Source: a virus
Virus record (IMG/VR): IMGVR_UViG_3300022871_000016
Span: 1 to 63,999 of that record
Reading direction: 5' to 3' (one strand)
DNA length: 63,999 bases
Shown: in pieces, positions 7,104 to 16,392 of the stretch
How the letters are laid out: each line of letters begins with the position of its first letter
Position numbering within the stretch: the stretch's first letter is position 1
Translations under genes and position numbers: made by a program
The notes under the pieces: model-generated
Database searches by the model: none
What the model was told of the DNA's origin: nothing
The model's input: the letters and a program-made list of their open reading frames with translations, nothing else

Positions 7104-8696
7104 ATGGAATTATCTACGGTAACAATAGACAAAATAATTGTTGGAGAGAATATCAGAAAAGATATTACGAAAGAAAGTTTATCTAGTTTGATTATCTCAT
7201 TAAAAGAGAAAGGAATACTTCAACCTTTATTAGTAAGGAAGAATGGAAGTAAAATTGATTTACTCGATGGTCATAGGAGATTCAGCGCGGCAAAGTACGC
7301 AGGTCTTACAGAGATTCCTGTGTTATCTGTTGATGCTGAAAAAAATGATAGAGTTGAGTATCAATTAGTTGCAAATTTACAGCGCAAAGATTTAAACCCT
7401 ATTGATGAGGCATTGGCATACAAATCATTAGGAGAAAACTACAAAGCAAAAGACATTATGGTAATCACTGGTAAATCTGAGTATCGTGTAAAGAGAATAT
7501 TGTCACTCCTTGATTTATGTGATGAAGTAAAGAAAATGATTAAAGAAGGTAAAATCTCCGCAGATCATGGATTCGTGCTTACAAGGTTATCTGATGCTAA
7601 GTACCAAAAGCATTTAGCTAATGATATTATTCGCTACCGATATTCTCCGGTGAAAGCAGAAGGAGAATTAGAAAACTACTCGCAAAGATTAGAAACTGCT
7701 TGCTTTAACAAGAAAGATTGTAAAACTTGCTCATTTAATGGCAGTACATACGATGATTTGTTTGATAGGAGTAATTCTCTTAAAGGAAAATGTATGAATA
7801 ATCTTTGTTTCTCAAAGAAAATAAGAGAAGTACAAAAAGAAAAAGAGGAAGCGTACAAGAAAAAAGGCAAAAAAGTAATAATATTGAAAACCGAACCTCA
7901 ATATGGGTCAAAGGATGCAGAGTTATTAAAAGACATCGTTGATTTTTCTGGTTATGAAGGTAATGGATTTCCGGCAGAGCAATTCAAAACAGAGTGCATA
8001 AAAACTTGTCCAACATTTGCTATTATTATCGGACCAACCGGTAGAGAGAAACAAGTTTGCTTGAATAGAGATTGCTTCAAACGAACAATGCGGAAATCAA
8101 AAGCAGTAGAGCGTAAAGCAATGTCAATCAAAACAGGTGATAAAGAAATAGATGCATCAGCTCAGTATGAAGCGAGGCAGAAAGCAAACAGAGTGGATAT
8201 ATTTAAACGACAATTCTTTATATCTGAACTCAAGGTAAATGCTAAAGTGGTGCAAATTAATCGAATATTGCTTGACCAACTCTTTGATATGGAGTCAGGA
8301 GCAAGTAATAGTATATCTGGTTATCTTGGATTTAAGAAAGATTTACCAAATTACGAAGTAAGAGGAACAAAAGAGTTTAAAAATTTCTTATTGAAATTAA
8401 AAACCGATGAATTGCTTAAAATTGTTGAAAAAGTTGTGTTAGATAGATTGAGTAAATACGAAACAAAAGAATTAGAGGATCTTGGTGAAGAAGCCGGTAT
8501 TAATATCGGTAAGAAATTCAGAATTACTCAAGAATATCTCGAAAAATTCTCAAAAGCTGGTTTGCAAAAACTGTCAAAAGAATTGAAACTTAAAGTAGGT
8601 AGCTTAGCTTGGAAAGAAAAGAAGGGAGAAATTATTAAAGAAATGTTAGGACTTACAAAAACAAAAGTGCCAAAAGAAATGATAAAAGGGAGCTAA
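7104..8696 (+). CDS. ParB/Spo0J-family protein
   Basis: The product is 530 aa. The N-terminal ParB/Srx fold has GENIRKD (about residues 14-20) and LLDGHRRFSAAK (about 53-64), matching the CTP/nucleotide-binding boxes of ParB-type proteins, followed by NLQRKDLNPIDEA and a helix-turn-helix-like stretch. Residues about 200-330 contain several Cys pairs (CFNKKDCKTC; CPTF; CLNRDCF) that may bind zinc. The C-terminal 200 residues are helical and unrecognised. Role: DNA binding or partition-like organisation, or transcription control, as in other phage ParB homologues. No ParA is encoded nearby. AAGGAG precedes the ATG. The repeats at 9537-9659 and 16421-16690 are candidate binding sites. Confidence 0.8.
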   Translation: MELSTVTIDKIIVGENIRKDITKESLSSLIISLKEKGILQPLLVRKNGSKIDLLDGHRRFSAAKYAGLTEIPVLSVDAEKNDRVEYQLVANLQRKDLNPIDEALAYKSLGENYKAKDIMVITGKSEYRVKRILSLLDLCDEVKKMIKEGKISADHGFVLTRLSDAKYQKHLANDIIRYRYSPVKAEGELENYSQRLETACFNKKDCKTCSFNGSTYDDLFDRSNSLKGKCMNNLCFSKKIREVQKEKEEAYKKKGKKVIILKTEPQYGSKDAELLKDIVDFSGYEGNGFPAEQFKTECIKTCPTFAIIIGPTGREKQVCLNRDCFKRTMRKSKAVERKAMSIKTGDKEIDASAQYEARQKANRVDIFKRQFFISELKVNAKVVQINRILLDQLFDMESGASNSISGYLGFKKDLPNYEVRGTKEFKNFLLKLKTDELLKIVEKVVLDRLSKYETKELEDLGEEAGINIGKKFRITQEYLEKFSKAGLQKLSKELKLKVGSLAWKEKKGEIIKEMLGLTKTKVPKEMIKGS

Positions 8697-8699
8697 ACA

Positions 8700-9122
8700 G
8701 TGATAGTAATTCTTTGTGACGGATCTAGTAGAGGTAATCCCGGACCATCATCGATAGGAGTTGTAGCTTGGGATCGCTCTAGAAACTCAAAAATCATTCT
8801 GCCTAATTATAGGTATTGTGCTGATATTGGCATCAAGACAAGTATGCAGGCAGAGTGGTCAGCGCTAATTGCAGGGATGAGGTTTGCTAATAAAAAAGAT
8901 AGAAAAGCTGAAAAGTATATCTTTTCTGATAGCAAAACTGTTGTCAATCAAGCAAAAGGATATTGGAGGATTAAACACAAAAACACAAAATTGCTCTATC
9001 TAGAGTTTATGGAATTAAAACAGCAAGTATTAAACTTCAAGATAAGTTGGATACCTAGACAATTAATCCATTTAGCTGATAGAGCAGCAAAAACTGGAGG
9101 GATAAATGAAATGTCCATTTAA
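8700..9122 (+). CDS. rnhA: Ribonuclease HI
   Basis: The product is 140 aa, the usual size for RNase HI. DGSSRGNPG follows the first catalytic Asp (D7). Other catalytic residues are visible as E52 (QAEWSAL), D77 (FSDSKTVV) and D127 (HLADRAA). It degrades RNA in RNA:DNA hybrids, probably removing primers or R-loops during phage replication. GTG start at 8700, four bases after the ParB-like gene. It overlaps the next gene by 17 bases. Confidence 0.88.
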   Translation: MIVILCDGSSRGNPGPSSIGVVAWDRSRNSKIILPNYRYCADIGIKTSMQAEWSALIAGMRFANKKDRKAEKYIFSDSKTVVNQAKGYWRIKHKNTKLLYLEFMELKQQVLNFKISWIPRQLIHLADRAAKTGGINEMSI

Positions 9123-9324
9123 CTGCGAGAACAAAAATGACATTCCAGAGTTAAATGATGCTGATGAGCATTTAGTAGTGGTAATTAATAAGACAGGGCA
9201 TATACATACTCACGGACCTTTTGCTAATGAATATGTTATGAACAAAATAGTTAACACTTTGCTCGTAGAAATGAGAAAGAATGGAATTACTTTCACACTA
9301 TTAGGAAACCAAGACAAAGATTAA
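9106..9324 (+). CDS. Hypothetical protein, 72 aa
   Basis: The product starts inside the 3' end of the RNase H gene behind GGAGGG. It has CPFNC at residues 3-7 and HIHTHG near residues 32-37, a possible metal site. Function unknown. Confidence 0.6.
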   Translation: MKCPFNCENKNDIPELNDADEHLVVVINKTGHIHTHGPFANEYVMNKIVNTLLVEMRKNGITFTLLGNQDKD

Positions 9325-9337
9325 TAAAAGGAGGATT

Positions 9338-9523
9338 ATGACAAAAAAAGTGAGCGCAAAAGACCGCAAAATTAATATATTGGTGGGATTTACTCAAAGC
9401 GAAATTACATTCCTTGATAGGAAAGTAAAGAAGAAAATTCCCGAGATAGCATCGCGGTCAGCGCTAATAAGATTGCTTGTTAGGAACGCAATGGAACATC
9501 CAGAAATATTGAATATTGGTTAA
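9338..9523 (+). CDS. Small basic protein, ribbon-helix-helix-like
   Basis: 61 aa. A short strand (INILVGFT) followed by two helices (SEITFLDRKVKKKI and SRSALIRLLVRNAM) fits a ribbon-helix-helix DNA-binding layout. It lies directly before the promoter with the 19-bp inverted repeat at 9537-9659, so it is a candidate regulator of the replication operon. That is inference from composition and position. Confidence 0.5.
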   Translation: MTKKVSAKDRKINILVGFTQSEITFLDRKVKKKIPEIASRSALIRLLVRNAMEHPEILNIG

Positions 9524-9536
9524 TAACCTAAACCGT

Positions 9537-9659
9537 TATACCGTTACGAGTATTGTAAAAAAAAGCCCTTGACACGAAAAAAAGCAATGTTATAATGGAT
9601 TTTCAATAACATTCTATTAAAAATCATTTGCTTTGATTCGCAATACTCGTAACGGTATA
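9537..9659 (+). promoter_or_regulatory. Strong promoter flanked by 19-bp inverted repeat
   Basis: TTGACA (9569-9574) and TATAAT (9591-9596) with a 16-bp spacer form a near-consensus sigma-70 promoter for the helicase/primase block. It is bracketed by TATACCGTTACGAGTATTG (9537-9555) and its exact inverse (9641-9659). The inner part of the arm matches the motif repeated downstream of the primase gene (16421-16690). The arms could bind a dimeric regulator that loops across the promoter. Confidence 0.8.
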
Positions 9660-9675
9660 AACAAGGAGTTTTCAT

Positions 9676-11283
9676 ATGTTTGTATCTGTAAATAATGATT
9701 CGGCAATCGTAAAATGCCTGTTTGAAGAAAAAGAATTAGTCAAATCAATCGGAGAATATAAGTTTCATAAAGCAACCTCTTCGTGGGTATTCCCAAAAAG
9801 AAAATTAATAGATATAATAGAGCATCTAAATATTCAATACGATTTAGATACTAAGATTATATACCAACAATTACGCAACGAGAAACAAAAGTACCACGAA
9901 AAAGTTAACCTCGCTAATAAAATAAAAATAAATGATTGCTTGATTGATAAGTTAGGTAAAACTGATTTATCAATGTGCTATCAGCATCAAAAGAAAGCTA
10001 TTGCTCTTGCTGCTATGTTTGATAGCTACGCTTTGTTTATGGATCCGGGGCTCGGCAAAACATTAACAGCTATAAAACTAATAGAGCATTGGAAGTTACC
10101 GGCAATCATCATTGCGCCTTTATCTACATTAGAGAGTGTATGGGTAGCAGAAATAAATAAATGGAGTAATCTCAGGTCAATTGTGCTATGGAATAATTTG
10201 AAAGAGTGGAACAATGATTACGATGTATATATTATAAATTTTGAAGGGTTTAAAAAACTATCAAAGATAAAGAAACCGTCTATTGAGAACAAAATAAGTT
10301 GTTTAATAATAGATGAGAGCGCTAAAATAAAATCACACTCATCAGCGATAACTAAAACTATTCTTGACTATAAAAATAAAATAAAACATAGAATATGTTT
10401 AAGCGGTATTCCAGCGCCTAATAATTTATTAGAGTATTGGGGTCAAATGGCGTTTGTTAATGATGAGCTACTTAGTGATAATTTTTATAAATATAGAAAT
10501 AGTTTCTTTTACTCAACAGGTTACGGAGGTTATCTTTACCGCACAATGAGTGGAGCCAAAGAGGCAATAATGGATAGAATATCAAGACAAGCATTCTCTT
10601 TACAAAAAGAAGATGCATTAGATTTACCAGAACAAATATTTGAAACTAGATTAGTCTATATGGATAAGGTGCAAGAGAAAGCATATGAATCAATGAAGAA
10701 AGAGAATGTTTTAGAATTTAAAGATAGTATTACTCTAGCCGCTAATGAATTATCAAAGATATGTAAGCTTAGAGAGATAACAGGAGGATTCGTAATAAAT
10801 ATAAATGGGATTCCTGTTAAAGTAAGTGATTCAAAAATTAAAGTATTAACTGAAACAATAAACTCAATACCTAAAAATAAACAAATAATAATATGGATAC
10901 AATACCATTGGGAATCAGCAGAGCTAAAGCTCTTATTAGGAGATGATGCTGTATTATTAAACGGCACAATACCTCAGAAAGAAAAGATTAAAAATATACA
11001 AGACTTTCAAGCAGGGAAAAAACGTTTCTTAATAGCTCATCCGAAATCAGGAGGGCATGGATTAAATCTCCAACAGTGTAGTTATTCTATTTGGTATTCG
11101 TTATCTTATAGTTATGAGGAATACGTCCAAGCGTGCGACAGATGCCACAGGATTGGTCAAAAATATAATACTACATACTTTCAACTACTTGCTAAGAACT
11201 CTATTGATGAAGTGATATATAAGGCATTAAAAACCAAACAGAACCTATCAGAATCATGTTTAAACATGTTAAAGGGGCAATAA
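9676..11283 (+). CDS. SNF2-family DNA helicase
   Basis: The product is 535 aa. Motif I is MDPGLGKT (about residues 122-129), motif II is DESAKIK in place of DEAH (about 213), and motif VI is QACDRCHRIGQ (about 482-492). Motif III-like LSGIPAPN is also present. Family members are ATP-driven double-stranded DNA translocases, and phage versions are found next to primases and nucleases in replication blocks. It is the first gene after the strong promoter and starts behind AAGGAG. Its stop overlaps the ATG of the next gene (TAATG). Confidence 0.9.
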   Translation: MFVSVNNDSAIVKCLFEEKELVKSIGEYKFHKATSSWVFPKRKLIDIIEHLNIQYDLDTKIIYQQLRNEKQKYHEKVNLANKIKINDCLIDKLGKTDLSMCYQHQKKAIALAAMFDSYALFMDPGLGKTLTAIKLIEHWKLPAIIIAPLSTLESVWVAEINKWSNLRSIVLWNNLKEWNNDYDVYIINFEGFKKLSKIKKPSIENKISCLIIDESAKIKSHSSAITKTILDYKNKIKHRICLSGIPAPNNLLEYWGQMAFVNDELLSDNFYKYRNSFFYSTGYGGYLYRTMSGAKEAIMDRISRQAFSLQKEDALDLPEQIFETRLVYMDKVQEKAYESMKKENVLEFKDSITLAANELSKICKLREITGGFVININGIPVKVSDSKIKVLTETINSIPKNKQIIIWIQYHWESAELKLLLGDDAVLLNGTIPQKEKIKNIQDFQAGKKRFLIAHPKSGGHGLNLQQCSYSIWYSLSYSYEEYVQACDRCHRIGQKYNTTYFQLLAKNSIDEVIYKALKTKQNLSESCLNMLKGQ

Positions 11284-11441
11284 TGAATAAAGGAACTAAG
11301 TGCCGTAAATGTGGAAAGAAAGAGGAAAATTTACCAACTCCATTAAATAGTCATGGTTTGTGCAATGATTGTTATAATTCTTTTTTGCCTTACTTTAGAG
11401 AAGCAATGAAAAAGTTTATAGCAAGTAAAAAAAGGAGGTAA
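11283..11441 (+). CDS. Small zinc-finger protein, 52 aa
   Basis: I choose ATG 11283, which overlaps the helicase stop and is preceded by AAAGGGG, although the frame is open from 11256. It has two CxxC pairs: CRKC (residues 7-10) and CNDC (about 29-32). This is a treble-clef-like zinc knuckle, possibly a helicase or nuclease partner by position. Confidence 0.65.
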   Translation: MNKGTKCRKCGKKEENLPTPLNSHGLCNDCYNSFLPYFREAMKKFIASKKRR

Positions 11442-11443
11442 GT

Positions 11444-11761
11444 ATGGATGCAGAATATTTTCATAAATTATATAAAAACATGGTAGAAGAAGAGATCAAG
11501 GTTAGCTCAGAAAAAGGTAAAGAATATACTCAAGGCGATAAATTAGATAATTTTAAAAGATTAGGTAAAGAATTAAACATAGATGCAAAGTTAGTATTAT
11601 GGGTATATCTCAAAAAACATTTAGATTCTATTTGCAGTTATATCAGAAACAATCAAACTTTTTCAGAAGAGCCAATTGAAAGTAGGATTAAAGATGCAAG
11701 AGTATATCTAGCATTGTTAAGAGGGTTGATCGAAGATGAAGAAATGAGAGATGGATTATGA
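11444..11761 (+). CDS. Conserved phage helical protein, 105 aa
   Basis: Contains the pattern GKEYTQGDKLDNFKRLGKE, then VLWVYLKKHLDSI and a C-terminal EPIESRIKDARVYLALLRGL. This resembles phage proteins related to the nucleotide-modification-associated/DUF1599-like group, but that assignment is from memory and weak. AAAGGAGGT precedes the ATG. It overlaps the nuclease gene by four bases. Confidence 0.55.
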   Translation: MDAEYFHKLYKNMVEEEIKVSSEKGKEYTQGDKLDNFKRLGKELNIDAKLVLWVYLKKHLDSICSYIRNNQTFSEEPIESRIKDARVYLALLRGLIEDEEMRDGL

Positions 11762-12075
11762 GTGAAAGAAAATTATATCAAAAGTTTAAGGATAAGATAG
11801 CGAAAGCAGACCCTAATTGCTTTTGGTATAAAATACCAGATACACTCAATCTCGGAAATAAAAAACCATTTGACGGTTTCTTAGTTATCAAAGGAGTTCC
11901 ATTCGCTATTGAATTCAAGAGTGCTGACGGTGCATTAACTTTATATCAAAGTTATCAAATGACAGCGTTCATGATTGCCGGTGGAGAATCATTATTATAT
12001 ATTGATAAACAAGAAACATTGAATGAGTTTATTGATAAGATAATGACAATAATAAAGGAGAAATATAATGGATAA
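11758..12075 (+). CDS. VRR-NUC / PD-(D/E)XK-like nuclease
   Basis: The product is 105 aa. KPFDGFLVIKGVPFAIEFKS carries the Asp and the E-x-K of a PD-(D/E)XK active site (residues about 38-56), followed by SYQMTAFMIAGGESL as in VRR-NUC domains. The size fits stand-alone phage VRR-NUC nucleases, which are often found with SNF2 helicases. It is likely a structure-specific nuclease in replication or recombination. Overlaps by four bases with the gene before and by eight with the gene after. Confidence 0.75.
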   Translation: MSERKLYQKFKDKIAKADPNCFWYKIPDTLNLGNKKPFDGFLVIKGVPFAIEFKSADGALTLYQSYQMTAFMIAGGESLLYIDKQETLNEFIDKIMTIIKEKYNG

Positions 12076-12277
12076 GCTATTTCTTTTTTTGTGTATATTG
12101 GTATGTTTATTATTAAGTGTAGTTTTCATGTGGCTTATTTTAGGTTGCGCTCCTATGCATAAGCCATATGAAAATTATAGAGTAATTGAGATTAAGAAAG
12201 ATAATTTAGAACATAAAATATATTGTTTGGAACAAGGTTTTGATATGAGATTAGTGTGGAATGAAAAAATAAAATAA
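12068..12277 (+). CDS. Small membrane protein or lipoprotein, 69 aa
   Basis: Begins MDKLFLFLCILVCLLLSVVF, one hydrophobic segment ending at LILGC (about residues 23-27), which could be a lipobox. The remainder is soluble and charged. It starts within the end of the nuclease gene. Function unknown. Confidence 0.6.
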   Translation: MDKLFLFLCILVCLLLSVVFMWLILGCAPMHKPYENYRVIEIKKDNLEHKIYCLEQGFDMRLVWNEKIK

Positions 12278-12292
12278 AGGAGGTGAGGAAAA

Positions 12293-12493
12293 ATGAGAAT
12301 CTATGTTCTATCTGCTACGTACGAGAATATGACAACAACGTTGCCAATACCAGCAAGAGATAACTTTAGCGCAAAAGTAGCTGCATCGCGGAAAATTAAC
12401 GCTAGTTATGTTTCTGATAAGCGTTATGCAAAAGGGGAGATTACGCTCAAGAATCAAGAAGGAAAAGCAATCTGGACAATATCAAAAGAATAG
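12293..12493 (+). CDS. Hypothetical protein, 66 aa
   Basis: AAAGGAGGTGAGG precedes the ATG. Beta-rich N-terminus (MRIYVLSATYENMTTTLPIP), then a helix and a final strand. No family recognised. Confidence 0.6.
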   Translation: MRIYVLSATYENMTTTLPIPARDNFSAKVAASRKINASYVSDKRYAKGEITLKNQEGKAIWTISKE

Positions 12494-12511
12494 TTTTAGG
12501 AGGTGAGTTGA

Positions 12512-12913
12512 ATGAATGAAACAGAGTTACTTCAGTTAGTCCTTGATGCTAGAACAAGAGAAAAAGAATTTACTGTACTCTTGTCAGATGCAAAAAAGGT
12601 GAAACAAGAAGCGGAATTAGCTCTAATAGAGTATATGGAGAACAGAGATTTAAAGTCATTTAAAAGCAATACTTTGAATTGTTCTGCTGTCCGAAAAGAA
12701 ACGCTCTATGTTAGTGTTGACAAAGATAAAAAAGAAGAAGCTTTAAGGTGGATTGCTGAGGATTGCGGCAGGTCAGATATGATTAAGTCAGCTATACATA
12801 ATAAAACCTTATCTTCCTTTATCTCTGGTCTACTAAAAGAAGGAGAGCAAATTCCGGATGATCTATTTAAATATTTCTTTAAACCAGAGTTAGCCATAAC
12901 ATTAATGAAGTAA
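12512..12913 (+). CDS. Conserved replication-associated protein, 133 aa
   Basis: The N-terminal half is a coiled coil (RTREKEF to ALIEYM). The C-terminal half contains CGRSDMIKSAIHNKTLSSFI and ends PDDLFKYFFKP. I recognise this layout from phage genes placed next to single-strand-binding or recombination genes, but no activity is known. Preceded by AGGAGGTGAG. Confidence 0.65.
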   Translation: MNETELLQLVLDARTREKEFTVLLSDAKKVKQEAELALIEYMENRDLKSFKSNTLNCSAVRKETLYVSVDKDKKEEALRWIAEDCGRSDMIKSAIHNKTLSSFISGLLKEGEQIPDDLFKYFFKPELAITLMK

Positions 12914-12926
12914 AAAGGAGGGTAAG

Positions 12927-13673
12927 ATGAGTGAAGAAAAAAAGAATGAAGTAACATCTAACGAATCACAGAATCTCGAATTAAGAGTATCAGGAGGAAC
13001 AGACAAATCACACGTTCCGGCAGGTTTTGAGGCAATGGACGAAGGAGATATTAAAATAGCTCGGCTTGGGCTTGCTCAAGGATTATCTCAAGTATGCGTT
13101 GATGGAAACGCAAAAATGGGAGAGTTATTTAATAACTTAACTGATGAAGTGTTTGGTGATGAATTAGAAATAATTCCTTTGTTCATGTTTAAAACCAGAG
13201 CTCAATTTGATCTTGAGCGCGGGCTTGTAATGATGTCTAGAGATAACATTAAAGTAACAATGGCTATTGAGGAATATGAGCAATTTTTAGATAAACCTGT
13301 TGAAGAGGTTCCCGGTTCAGCTTGGGAAGGAAAAGAGCCACCTAAATTCTCGCAGGTTTACAATTTTCCTTGCATACTTGTTGATAGACTACAACAATTC
13401 CCACTCTCATTGTCGATGATGAAAACAGCAATTAAAACAGCGAAAACATTCCTTTCAATGGCGAGGTATTCTGGCGAAGATATGTTTGCTAGAGTATATA
13501 ATCTTTCCTCAAAGATTGAAAAAGGAACAAAAGGAACTTATGCAGTACCTATTATTAAATTCGTTAGGAGATGCACAAACGAAGAATATGATACTGCAAA
13601 AAAGATGTTTGATTCGCTTTATAGACGTAAAGCTGACATTGACGTTGAGTTGACAGAAGAAAACTCTGAGTAA
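12927..13673 (+). CDS. Conserved phage protein, 248 aa, possible DNA-binding role
   Basis: The product has an acidic, disordered start, then AMDEGDIKIARLGLAQGLS (about residues 36-54), a pattern common in proteins encoded just before phage primase/helicase genes, and an acidic tail (ELTEENSE). The acidic tail resembles those of single-stranded DNA-binding proteins, but no OB fold can be read directly. A hairpin at 13688-13713 follows. AAAAAGGAGGG precedes the ATG. Confidence 0.65.
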   Translation: MSEEKKNEVTSNESQNLELRVSGGTDKSHVPAGFEAMDEGDIKIARLGLAQGLSQVCVDGNAKMGELFNNLTDEVFGDELEIIPLFMFKTRAQFDLERGLVMMSRDNIKVTMAIEEYEQFLDKPVEEVPGSAWEGKEPPKFSQVYNFPCILVDRLQQFPLSLSMMKTAIKTAKTFLSMARYSGEDMFARVYNLSSKIEKGTKGTYAVPIIKFVRRCTNEEYDTAKKMFDSLYRRKADIDVELTEENSE

Positions 13674-13687
13674 TCCATCTTTTCCAA

Positions 13688-13713
13688 CCGGCGTTAGAGC
13701 AATCTAGCGCCGG
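13688..13713 (+). terminator. Strong hairpin with GCAA tetraloop
   Basis: CCGGCGTTAGA pairs with TCTAGCGCCGG (11 bp, one G-U) around a GCAA tetraloop, in the only sizeable gap between the 248-aa gene and the primase gene. No U-run follows. It may attenuate or process the transcript. Confidence 0.6.
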
Positions 13714-13746
13714 CGTATTATTAATAATTATAATTTAGGAGATAAA

Positions 13747-16392
13747 ATGAATGACATTAAACAATTTTCTGAACTCTTTTCCGGAAGAGATGATGCCTAT
13801 GGGCGAAATAATTTCTGTCTAAAAGAAAAGCTAACATTAGAAATATATAAAAAACATATAGACGGAATGCAAAGAATGGGTATATATCCTATTTACAATA
13901 AAGAGTTTGTTAATTGGATTGCAGTAGATTTAGATGAGAATAACTTCGAGAAAGCATTAGCAATAAAACAAAAATTAGAAGAGTTAAGATTAAATATTTA
14001 TATTGAAAGAAGTAAGAGTAAAGGATTTCATATCTGGTGTTTCTTCAATGAAAAAATTGAAGCTATAAAGCCAAGATTAGTTTTTGAAAATATATTGAGT
14101 GAGATGGGTATTATCTGCGAAATCTTTCCTAAGCAAGACAGCGTTAATGAAGCTCATCCTTTTGGAAACTACATTAACCTCCCTTTGTTCGGTGGAGATG
14201 CCGGGAATGATAGAACAATTTTTGTAGATGATGATAATAAAACATTTATAAATAATATTAAAGACCTTTCTAAAATTAAAAAAACAGATATTACTCTAAT
14301 AAAAATAACTATTATTGGAAAAAGTTTAGGAAGAAAAAAAGTAACAATGCTAGATACAGGATCCGATAATAAACATTATATCCCAAGCAAAGAGTTACCT
14401 TGCATACATAAAATAAAAGAAGGAGTTTCTAAAGGTCATCGAGATAATGCCTGTTTCAGATTAGCTATAAATTATAAAGAAAAAGGAATGTCAGAGAATG
14501 ATATTCAAACTCTAATAGCAGGCTGGAACGAGAGAAATACACCACCTCTACCTGAAAGAGTTCTAATTAAAATAATAAACTCTGTCTTTAAAGGTGGTTA
14601 TAAAAGCTATGGTTGTGATGATGCGATAATCCAAAATTATTGTGATAAAACAACTTGCCCTCTAACAAGCTCACAGATGAGAAAAGAGCAAATAGATAAA
14701 GGCATCATTACTATGATTTTTAGAGATAAAGAAATAATGGTATTTAGAAAGAAAGATTATGAGTTTAGATTAGCTAACTTTGAATTTATGAAATCTGGAA
14801 ATTTTAAAGTATCTCTTACATTAAGCAAATCAGGAAAAATATTATTTAAAGATTCTATTAAATTAAGTATGGCATCTAATAGAGCAAGATTTGTTAAAGC
14901 ATCACAAGAGGACGAGATAGATTCTGATTTAATTAAATTAGAGGATCTAGTTAAAAAGCAATTAGAAAAAGAAGAGCATGATAAATTAACTGCACCTAAG
15001 CAATTATATATAATGACAGAAGGTGAAAAGAATGAAGCAATAAAATTCCTTACGGAGAATAAAAATGTTTTATATAATGTCATTTCTTTAACAAATAAAA
15101 TGGGTGTTGTTGGAGAAGAAATAATGAGGCTAATGGTTTATTTATGTTATACGTCAAGAATAACAAAAGAGCCATTATCAATAACAGTCAAAGGTGAAGC
15201 TTCTAGTGGTAAATCTTTTTCGTGTCAATGTATCCAAAGGCTTATACCGGAAGAAGGTTATCATTTCATTACGAGAGCAACGCAAAATGCTTTCTTCCAT
15301 TTACCCGAGGACGGAATGCAAAACAGAATTATATTTATCAATGAGCTTCCCGGCTCAGAAGCGGCTGATTATTCTATAAGAACCGCGCAATCAGAAGGCG
15401 ATTTAATTTTAATGATGCCTGTTAAGGATCAACACTCTGGTCAAATGGAAACTATAACAAAGAAAGTTAAAGGACCTGTAGGATTTCTTATCACAACTAC
15501 CAAAGCGCAGATGTTTGATGAAAATGAAACTAGAAACTTTTCAGTATTTAGTGATGATTCTCCACAGTTAACACAAGCAATAGGTGATATAACTATTCGT
15601 AAGGCAATGGGAGAAACATTTAAGTTAGATGAAAAAGAATTAAATCTCTGGAAAAATATACAACGTTTACTTAATCCAGATTTCAAGATAATTATTCCAT
15701 ACGCAAAAGAGGTATTTTCTGTGTTCCCTGATAAACCTGTAAGAATAAGAAGAGATAGGGAAAGATTTAGAGTGCTAATTGAAATAGTGACAATACTACA
15801 CCAATTCCATAGAGAACAAAAAAAGCAACCTGACGGAACAATACATTTAATCTCTACATTAGCAGATTATTTTGTAGCTAAAACAGTAGCGGAATCTATA
15901 TTGACATATACTATATATGAAATAGGCCCATCAGCAGAACAGCTTTGGAAAGCAATTAAAACAATGAGTGATAATTGGAAGCCAGAAGAAGATGAAAGTT
16001 ATGAGAATGAGTTTATTTTTAAATATAAAGATATTGCTGAATATATGGATTGGAAAGTAGATAAGGTTAAGAAATGGATGTATGTTTTAATGAGGGCAAA
16101 TCTTATTGAGTATTCTGAAAAAGGTGCAGGCGGTAGAGGTAAAGCTTCACAATTTAGAATATCTAGACGAGGATTAGAGTGGTCAAGTTCTACATTAGGA
16201 TTTCTACCTAAGATAGAAGATATATATAGTAAGTTTCCTTGTGATAAAGATACATTTTATAATGCAATAACTGGTTCAATAATAAATCCAGAAGTTGCAG
16301 ATGCTCCTGAAGGATTGATCGACAATGAGGGTGAGAGTGTAGAAGCTGTAGAGGATGATGAGAGTGTTTCAAAGGAGTTAATTGAGGGTTAA
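13747..16392 (+). CDS. Primase-helicase (AEP/TOTE-type primase plus P-loop ATPase)
   Basis: The product is 881 aa. The N-terminal archaeo-eukaryotic primase domain has D61-L-D63 (AVDLDE), SKGFHIW with H95, and EIFPKQD ending at D131, the TOTE-primase pattern. A middle segment (about 220-310) has Cys residues and helices resembling a PriCT-like linker. The C-terminal ATPase has Walker A GEASSGKS at about 483-490 and IFINE at about 529-533. Role: primer synthesis and fork unwinding. No DNA polymerase gene is present, so the host enzyme or this AEP domain must extend. The acidic C-terminus is repetitive (EDDESV). AGGAG precedes the ATG. Confidence 0.85.
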   Translation: MNDIKQFSELFSGRDDAYGRNNFCLKEKLTLEIYKKHIDGMQRMGIYPIYNKEFVNWIAVDLDENNFEKALAIKQKLEELRLNIYIERSKSKGFHIWCFFNEKIEAIKPRLVFENILSEMGIICEIFPKQDSVNEAHPFGNYINLPLFGGDAGNDRTIFVDDDNKTFINNIKDLSKIKKTDITLIKITIIGKSLGRKKVTMLDTGSDNKHYIPSKELPCIHKIKEGVSKGHRDNACFRLAINYKEKGMSENDIQTLIAGWNERNTPPLPERVLIKIINSVFKGGYKSYGCDDAIIQNYCDKTTCPLTSSQMRKEQIDKGIITMIFRDKEIMVFRKKDYEFRLANFEFMKSGNFKVSLTLSKSGKILFKDSIKLSMASNRARFVKASQEDEIDSDLIKLEDLVKKQLEKEEHDKLTAPKQLYIMTEGEKNEAIKFLTENKNVLYNVISLTNKMGVVGEEIMRLMVYLCYTSRITKEPLSITVKGEASSGKSFSCQCIQRLIPEEGYHFITRATQNAFFHLPEDGMQNRIIFINELPGSEAADYSIRTAQSEGDLILMMPVKDQHSGQMETITKKVKGPVGFLITTTKAQMFDENETRNFSVFSDDSPQLTQAIGDITIRKAMGETFKLDEKELNLWKNIQRLLNPDFKIIIPYAKEVFSVFPDKPVRIRRDRERFRVLIEIVTILHQFHREQKKQPDGTIHLISTLADYFVAKTVAESILTYTIYEIGPSAEQLWKAIKTMSDNWKPEEDESYENEFIFKYKDIAEYMDWKVDKVKKWMYVLMRANLIEYSEKGAGGRGKASQFRISRRGLEWSSSTLGFLPKIEDIYSKFPCDKDTFYNAITGSIINPEVADAPEGLIDNEGESVEAVEDDESVSKELIEG

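Noticed and set aside
7104-8696. ParABS partition system
   Set aside because: No ParA is encoded nearby and the candidate binding sites are unproven, so only a ParB-like protein is claimed.
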